Below are positions 7,409 through 10,594 of a DNA stretch of 10,594 nt, piece after piece. Every line of letters starts with the position of its first letter. Position 1 is the first letter of the stretch. The translations under genes were made by a program, and so were the position numbers. This DNA is from Desulfobacterales bacterium (GTDB lineage Bacteria > Desulfobacterota > DSM-4660 > Desulfatiglandales > JALVZP01), in assembly GCA_027064285.1 (NCBI GenBank), contig JAMOPX010000090.1, forward strand, positions 1 through 10,594, read 5' to 3'. The notes below the pieces were generated by a model, which worked only from the letters and a program-made list of their open reading frames with translations, was not told the DNA's origin and did no database searches.

Positions 7409-7851
7409 GAAAGGCAAGAATAAAAGATGTGTCCCAGATACATAGGCTTATAAATTATTATGCAGAAAAAGGTATTGTCTTACCTCGCTCTTTAAGCGAG
7501 CTATATGAGCATATCAGGGACTACACAGTGATAGAAGAGGATGGAACAGTCTGCGGTGCATGTGCACTGGGAATATGCTGGGAAGATCTTGCTGAGATAA
7601 GATCTCTTGTGGTCTCAGAAGACAGGAAAGGAAAAGGATATGGAATAATGCTGGTTCAGGAATGCATAGATGAGGCAAAGCAGCTTGGAGTAAAGAGAAT
7701 ATTTGTCTTAACTTACATCCCTGAATTTTTTGAAAAATTTGGATTTAAAAGGATAAAAAAGTCACTTCTGCCTCATAAGATCTGGGCAGATTGTCTTAAG
7801 TGTCCCAAGTTTCCTGATTGTGATGAAATAGCCATGAGTTTAAGCTTATAG
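7399..7851 (+). CDS. argA: Short-form N-acetylglutamate synthase-like GNAT acetyltransferase
   Basis: This 150-residue single-domain GNAT protein resembles the short ArgA form found in many Desulfobacterota. That form acetylates glutamate with acetyl-CoA as the first step of arginine synthesis and lacks the amino-acid kinase domain of E. coli ArgA. The start MQIRKARIKDVSQIHRLI is typical. AEIRSLVVSEDRKGKGYG (65-82) holds the acetyl-CoA pyrophosphate loop (RKGKGYG, 76-82), and FFEKFGF (110-116) is the usual GNAT beta-bulge region. The C-terminal LPHKIWADCLKCPKFPDCDE, with Cys132, Cys135 and Cys141, is characteristic of this subfamily as I remember it. The gene overlaps the SPOR gene by 10 bp. 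Placement two genes after argS supports an arginine role. Another small-molecule acetyltransferase is possible. Confidence 0.8.
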   Translation: MQIRKARIKDVSQIHRLINYYAEKGIVLPRSLSELYEHIRDYTVIEEDGTVCGACALGICWEDLAEIRSLVVSEDRKGKGYGIMLVQECIDEAKQLGVKRIFVLTYIPEFFEKFGFKRIKKSLLPHKIWADCLKCPKFPDCDEIAMSLSL

Positions 7852-7856
7852 GGGGA
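7851..7856 (+). promoter_or_regulatory. Ribosome binding site for tatA
   Basis: GGGGGA starts on the last base of the argA stop and lies 6 nt before ATG 7863. This is a clear strong site at one of the few non-overlapping junctions of the operon. It fits the need for more TatA than neighbouring products. Confidence 0.6.
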
Positions 7857-7862
7857 ATAGGA

Positions 7863-8186
7863 ATGTTTGGAAGCATAGGAATGCCAGAGCTTTTGGTTAT
7901 ATTTTTGATTGCCCTGATTGTTATAGGACCAAAAAAGCTGCCTGAAATAGGCAGGGCAATTGGAAAGGGTATAGCCGAGTTTAAAAGGGCAACTCAAGAG
8001 ATAAAAGAAAGTATCGAGATAGAGGAAGAAGATCTTGATATTTCTGTTCCAGAAGATGCTGTGGATTCAATAGCTGGCACAAAGCAAGATAAAGGGCAAG
8101 AAGACAGAGAACCCAAGAAAGAAGAAAAAGAAGAAAAAAAAGAAGAAGAAAAGCATGGAGACAGAGGAGAAAAAACCCTTTCTTGA
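7863..8186 (+). CDS. tatA: Sec-independent translocase subunit TatA
   Basis: TatA oligomers form or permeabilise the path through which folded twin-arginine proteins cross the cytoplasmic membrane. The 107-residue product starts MFGSIGMPELL, with a transmembrane helix at about 8-21, the hinge GPKKLPEIG (22-30) and an amphipathic helix GRAIGKGIAEFKRATQEIKES (30-50). After it comes an acidic stretch (51-60) and a Lys/Glu tail (about 80-97). As the only TatA-family gene seen beside tatC, it may cover the TatB role too, as in minimal TatAC systems. A separate tatB elsewhere cannot be excluded. The last 32 bp overlap tatC, and the tail is encoded by an unusually purine-rich tract. Confidence 0.9.
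   Translation: MFGSIGMPELLVIFLIALIVIGPKKLPEIGRAIGKGIAEFKRATQEIKESIEIEEEDLDISVPEDAVDSIAGTKQDKGQEDREPKKEEKEEKKEEEKHGDRGEKTLS
8115..8153 (+). repeat. 39-nt pure-purine tract with A8 run at the tatA/tatC junction
   Basis: Positions 8115-8153 contain only A and G, mostly GAA/AAG triplets, with eight consecutive As at 8134-8141. The tract encodes the Lys/Glu tail of TatA and ends one base before the tatC ATG. The tatC frame is open upstream to a TAG at 8071-8073, so a shift from the tatA frame into it inside the tract meets no stop. Such A-runs are known sites of polymerase or ribosome slippage and of indel mutation; that it happens here is inference. Confidence 0.75.
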
Positions 8187-8889
8187 ACACTTGGAAGAGC
8201 TCAGACAGAGGCTTGTTATCTGCATTCTGGCAGTGGCTGCTGGCTTTGTAATCTCCTATTTTTTTTCTGACAGGCTTTTCCTTATTCTGATAAGGCCTCT
8301 TAAAGACGCCCTTCCAAAAGGGAGTCATCTTATATTTACGAATCTTCCAGAGATGTTTATAACCTATTTAAAGGTATCCTTAATTTCAGGAATAATGGTT
8401 GCAAGCCCTGTAATCTTTTATGAATTTTGGAAATTTGTTGCTCCAGGACTTTATCAGAATGAAAAGAAACTACTTGTGCCTTTTGTACTATGTTCATGTG
8501 TGCTTTTCTTAGGAGGCGCAATATTTGGATATTTTGTGGTTTTTCCTTTTGGTTTCAAGTTCTTCTTAGGATTTTCCAATGAATACATAAAAGCGCTTCC
8601 GTCTGTGAAACAGTATTTTTCCTTTGCCATGAAGCTTCTTATTGCATTTGGGATCGTGTTTGAATTGCCAGTAATCAGCTATTTTCTCACAAAGATAGGT
8701 GTCATAACTCCTCAATTTCTGAAAAATAATAGAAAATATGCGATTGTGATAATATTTGCTTTGGCAGCTATATTTACTCCTCCAGATGTAATGACCCAGT
8801 TTATGATGGCGGTTCCTCTTATTATTCTTTATGAAGTGAGTATCATGATTTCCAAGATTGCTTATGCAAGCAAGAGAAAAGAAGAATAA
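8155..8889 (+). CDS. tatC: Sec-independent translocase subunit TatC
   Basis: This 244-residue six-helix membrane protein is the receptor for twin-arginine signal peptides. The N-terminal cytoplasmic signature PFLEHLEELRQRL (8-20) is intact, including the conserved glutamates. Landmarks in order are FYEFWKFVAPGLY (88-100) after the second helix, YFVVFPFGFKFF (126-137), FGIVFELPV (165-173) with the key FE pair at 169-170, NNRKYA (191-196), and FTPPDVMTQ (207-215) before the last helix ending near ILYE. Length is normal. The ATG lies within tatA (32-bp overlap), directly after a purine tract that contains GAAG motifs but no strong ribosome site, so translation is probably coupled to tatA. The 3' end overlaps the next gene by 26 bp. 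Confidence 0.96.
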   Translation: METEEKKPFLEHLEELRQRLVICILAVAAGFVISYFFSDRLFLILIRPLKDALPKGSHLIFTNLPEMFITYLKVSLISGIMVASPVIFYEFWKFVAPGLYQNEKKLLVPFVLCSCVLFLGGAIFGYFVVFPFGFKFFLGFSNEYIKALPSVKQYFSFAMKLLIAFGIVFELPVISYFLTKIGVITPQFLKNNRKYAIVIIFALAAIFTPPDVMTQFMMAVPLIILYEVSIMISKIAYASKRKEE

Positions 8890-9607
8890 ATGGGGATTTG
8901 GAAAGAAGTTTTACAGAAAGATAGCAAAACCAGAAGAGCTTATCTCATTTTCTGTGCAGCTAAAACAGACTGATCTTTGGATAAGTGCAAGAAAAGATCT
9001 AAAAAGGGAGGCAGAATTTTTGGTTTTAAGCGCAAGGAATCAAGTGGAAAGCTATATAGAAAAATATCCTGAATTCTTAAATGCTCTTTTCCCTTGGTCA
9101 GAAGACCTGATAGCACCTCCAGTAGTTAAGGATATGATAAGAGCAGGAAGAAATGCAGGTATTGGGCCTATGTCAGCAGTGGCAGGTGCAATAGCAGACT
9201 ATGTGGGGAAAGGGCTTTTAAGGTTTAGTGATGAAGTAATCGTGGAAAATGGTGGTGATGTGTTTTTGTCCTTAAAAAGGACTGTAACAGTTGGGGTATT
9301 TTTTGGAAGAGAATGTCAGATAGGGGTAAGAATAAAAAAGGATATAATGCCTGTTGGAGTGTGCTCCTCTTCTGCTAAGATAGGTCATTCTTTAAGTTTT
9401 GGAAGAGCAGATCTTGTAACTGTTTTTTCTCATTCTGCCTCTATTGCAGATTCAGCTGCTACCGCTATTGCAAACAAGATAAGAAGTGTAGGAGATGTAG
9501 AAGAGCTAAGCAGATGGGGCTCTCAAATAAAAGGAATATTTGGAATCGTAGCTATTATTAAGGGAAATATATCATTTTGGGGAGACTTGGAGATTTGTGT
9601 TTTATGA
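8864..9607 (+). CDS. UPF0280 family protein (ApbE-like fold, function unknown)
   Basis: From ATG 8864 this is a 247-residue protein without a signal peptide or membrane segment. It matches the UPF0280 family, which is remotely related to the flavin transferase ApbE. Landmarks are FYR near 16-18 and KQTDLWISARKDL (34-46). Next come GPMSAVAGAIAD (101-112) and ENGGD (128-132), which resembles the ApbE DxGG loop. GVCSSSAKIGHSLSFGRAD (165-183) and SIADSAATAIAN (193-204) complete the set. Biochemical function is unknown to me. A TTG at 8858 is an alternative start. Neither has a good ribosome site, and both lie inside tatC (26-bp overlap for ATG), so coupling is likely. ATGA joins it to thiL, and ApbE-like proteins were once linked to thiamine synthesis, so a cofactor-related role is a reasonable guess but only a guess. 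Confidence 0.85.
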   Translation: MQAREKKNKWGFGKKFYRKIAKPEELISFSVQLKQTDLWISARKDLKREAEFLVLSARNQVESYIEKYPEFLNALFPWSEDLIAPPVVKDMIRAGRNAGIGPMSAVAGAIADYVGKGLLRFSDEVIVENGGDVFLSLKRTVTVGVFFGRECQIGVRIKKDIMPVGVCSSSAKIGHSLSFGRADLVTVFSHSASIADSAATAIANKIRSVGDVEELSRWGSQIKGIFGIVAIIKGNISFWGDLEICVL

Positions 9608-10594
9608 AGAAGACCATCAAGGATGTGGGAGAATTTGGATTTATAAGATTTTTAGAGCAGGAAAATAGAGATTTTTTTAATAAGGTAATAAAAGGAATAG
9701 GAGATGACTGTGCTGTTTTAGAAAAGGATAAAACAAGTGTGCTTCTTGTAAGTACAGAGATTTTTATAGAGGATGTTCATTTTTTAAGACATAAAACACC
9801 ACCATACAAGCTGGGAGTAAAGGCAGTAAATGCGAGCTTGAGCGATATTGCTGCTATGGGAGGGTATGCACTTTTTCTGTTTTCATGTATATCTGTGCCT
9901 TCTGATACAGAACTGGACTATCTAAGGAATTTATATAAAGGGATAAAAGATGCTTGCCTAAGATATAAGGTGGACATAGTAGGAGGTGATACCTCTTCTT
10001 CACTTCACAGAATAGCCATAAATATCACGGTTGTTGGAGAAATGGAAAAAGATAGGGTGGTTTACAGAAATGGGGCCCAGCCAGGAGATCTCATATATGT
10101 TACAGGATACTTGGGTGATTCTGCAGCAGGACTTAAGCTTCTAAAAGAAGAGATTTCAGTACCTGAGGATATAAAAAATGCACTTGAGAAGGCGCATAAT
10201 CTGCCCAAGCCAGATCTTCAGGCAGGAAGGCTTGTGGCTGAATATGGTCTTGCAAGTGCAATGATAGACATAAGTGATGGATTTGTGGCAGACCTAAACC
10301 ATATATGTGAACAGAGTGGCACAGGAGCAGTGCTTTATTTGGAAAAGCTTCCTATTTCCAAGGAGCTTCTTTTAGCAGAGCAATATCTGGATATTTCATC
10401 TCATGAGCTTGCCCTTTATGGAGGAGAAGACTATAAGCTGATTATTGTGGTGAAGAAAGAAAAGGTAAAAGAGTTTGAAACACTGTTTAAAAAAAACAGG
10501 CTTTCTTATTATAATATAGGCAAGATCACAGAAGAAAAGGGCATCAGGCTTATCTCACATGGAGATACTAAGCTTTTAGAAATAAGAGGATATG
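9604..10594 (+). CDS. thiL: Thiamine-monophosphate kinase, cut by window end
   Basis: ThiL phosphorylates thiamine monophosphate with ATP to give thiamine diphosphate, the last step of the pathway, in the cytoplasm. The frame runs open for 330 codons to the window edge, and by comparison with E. coli ThiL (about 325 residues) only a few residues should be missing. Seen motifs are GIGDDCAVL (31-39), DIAAMGG (81-87), GGDTSS (127-132), a YVTGYLGDSAAGL stretch (165-177), DISDGF (222-227) and GGEDY (273-277). Compared with the E. coli sequence as I recall it, the motif STD reads STE (Glu52), VNLSD reads ASLSD (Ser78 for Asn) and GGEDYE reads GGEDYK (Lys278). The ATG overlaps the UPF0280 stop by 4 bp. 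Family membership is clear despite the substitutions. Confidence 0.92.
   Translation, partial: MKKTIKDVGEFGFIRFLEQENRDFFNKVIKGIGDDCAVLEKDKTSVLLVSTEIFIEDVHFLRHKTPPYKLGVKAVNASLSDIAAMGGYALFLFSCISVPSDTELDYLRNLYKGIKDACLRYKVDIVGGDTSSSLHRIAINITVVGEMEKDRVVYRNGAQPGDLIYVTGYLGDSAAGLKLLKEEISVPEDIKNALEKAHNLPKPDLQAGRLVAEYGLASAMIDISDGFVADLNHICEQSGTGAVLYLEKLPISKELLLAEQYLDISSHELALYGGEDYKLIIVVKKEKVKEFETLFKKNRLSYYNIGKITEEKGIRLISHGDTKLLEIRGY

Noticed and set aside
8858..8863. TTG start for the UPF0280 protein
   Set aside because: It would add only two residues and has no better ribosome site than the ATG at 8864.

Overview
The window is an AT-rich (roughly 40% GC, estimated by eye), densely packed chromosomal segment in which every recognisable gene lies on the + strand. 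The gene set is EMO-type Fe-S oxidoreductase plus EtfB, short-form ArgA, a SPOR protein after argS, a minimal TatA/TatC pair, UPF0280 and ThiL. This suggests an anaerobic, Gram-negative, Desulfobacterota-like bacterium (former Deltaproteobacteria), possibly thermophilic. That placement is inference from gene content and style, not from a marker gene.

Layout. Positions 1-322 hold no convincing protein gene. They carry several strong potential RNA helices (hairpins at 133-164 and 192-208, and overlapping alternative helices within 215-278), then a perfect 10-bp inverted repeat at 280-303 that ends 19 nt before htpX. Positions 323-3945 hold htpX (membrane zinc protease), a membrane Fe-S oxidoreductase that overlaps it by 4 bp, and etfB. 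No etfA follows. A 189-bp gap (3946-4134) then separates etfB from the second gene train.

Positions 4135-10594 form one continuous train: alr, argS, SPOR-domain protein, short argA, tatA, tatC, UPF0280, and thiL (cut by the window end). Most junctions overlap (4, 1, 10, 32, 26 and 4 bp; the argA-tatA gap is 11 bp), so this reads as a single translationally coupled operon.

How the genes may work together. The oxidoreductase and EtfB fit an electron route from flavin dehydrogenases (such as acyl-CoA dehydrogenases) through ETF to the membrane quinone pool, but the ETF alpha partner must be encoded elsewhere. The second operon is mostly envelope and housekeeping: D-alanine for peptidoglycan (alr), a peptidoglycan-binding SPOR protein, arginine charging and synthesis (argS, argA), twin-arginine export (tatA, tatC) and thiamine diphosphate synthesis (thiL), with UPF0280 of unknown role. 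I saw no mobile element, CRISPR array, tRNA or rRNA, and I did not find a clearly new multi-gene system. The strongest leads are the structured leader before htpX, the solitary etfB and the purine-tract tatA/tatC junction.
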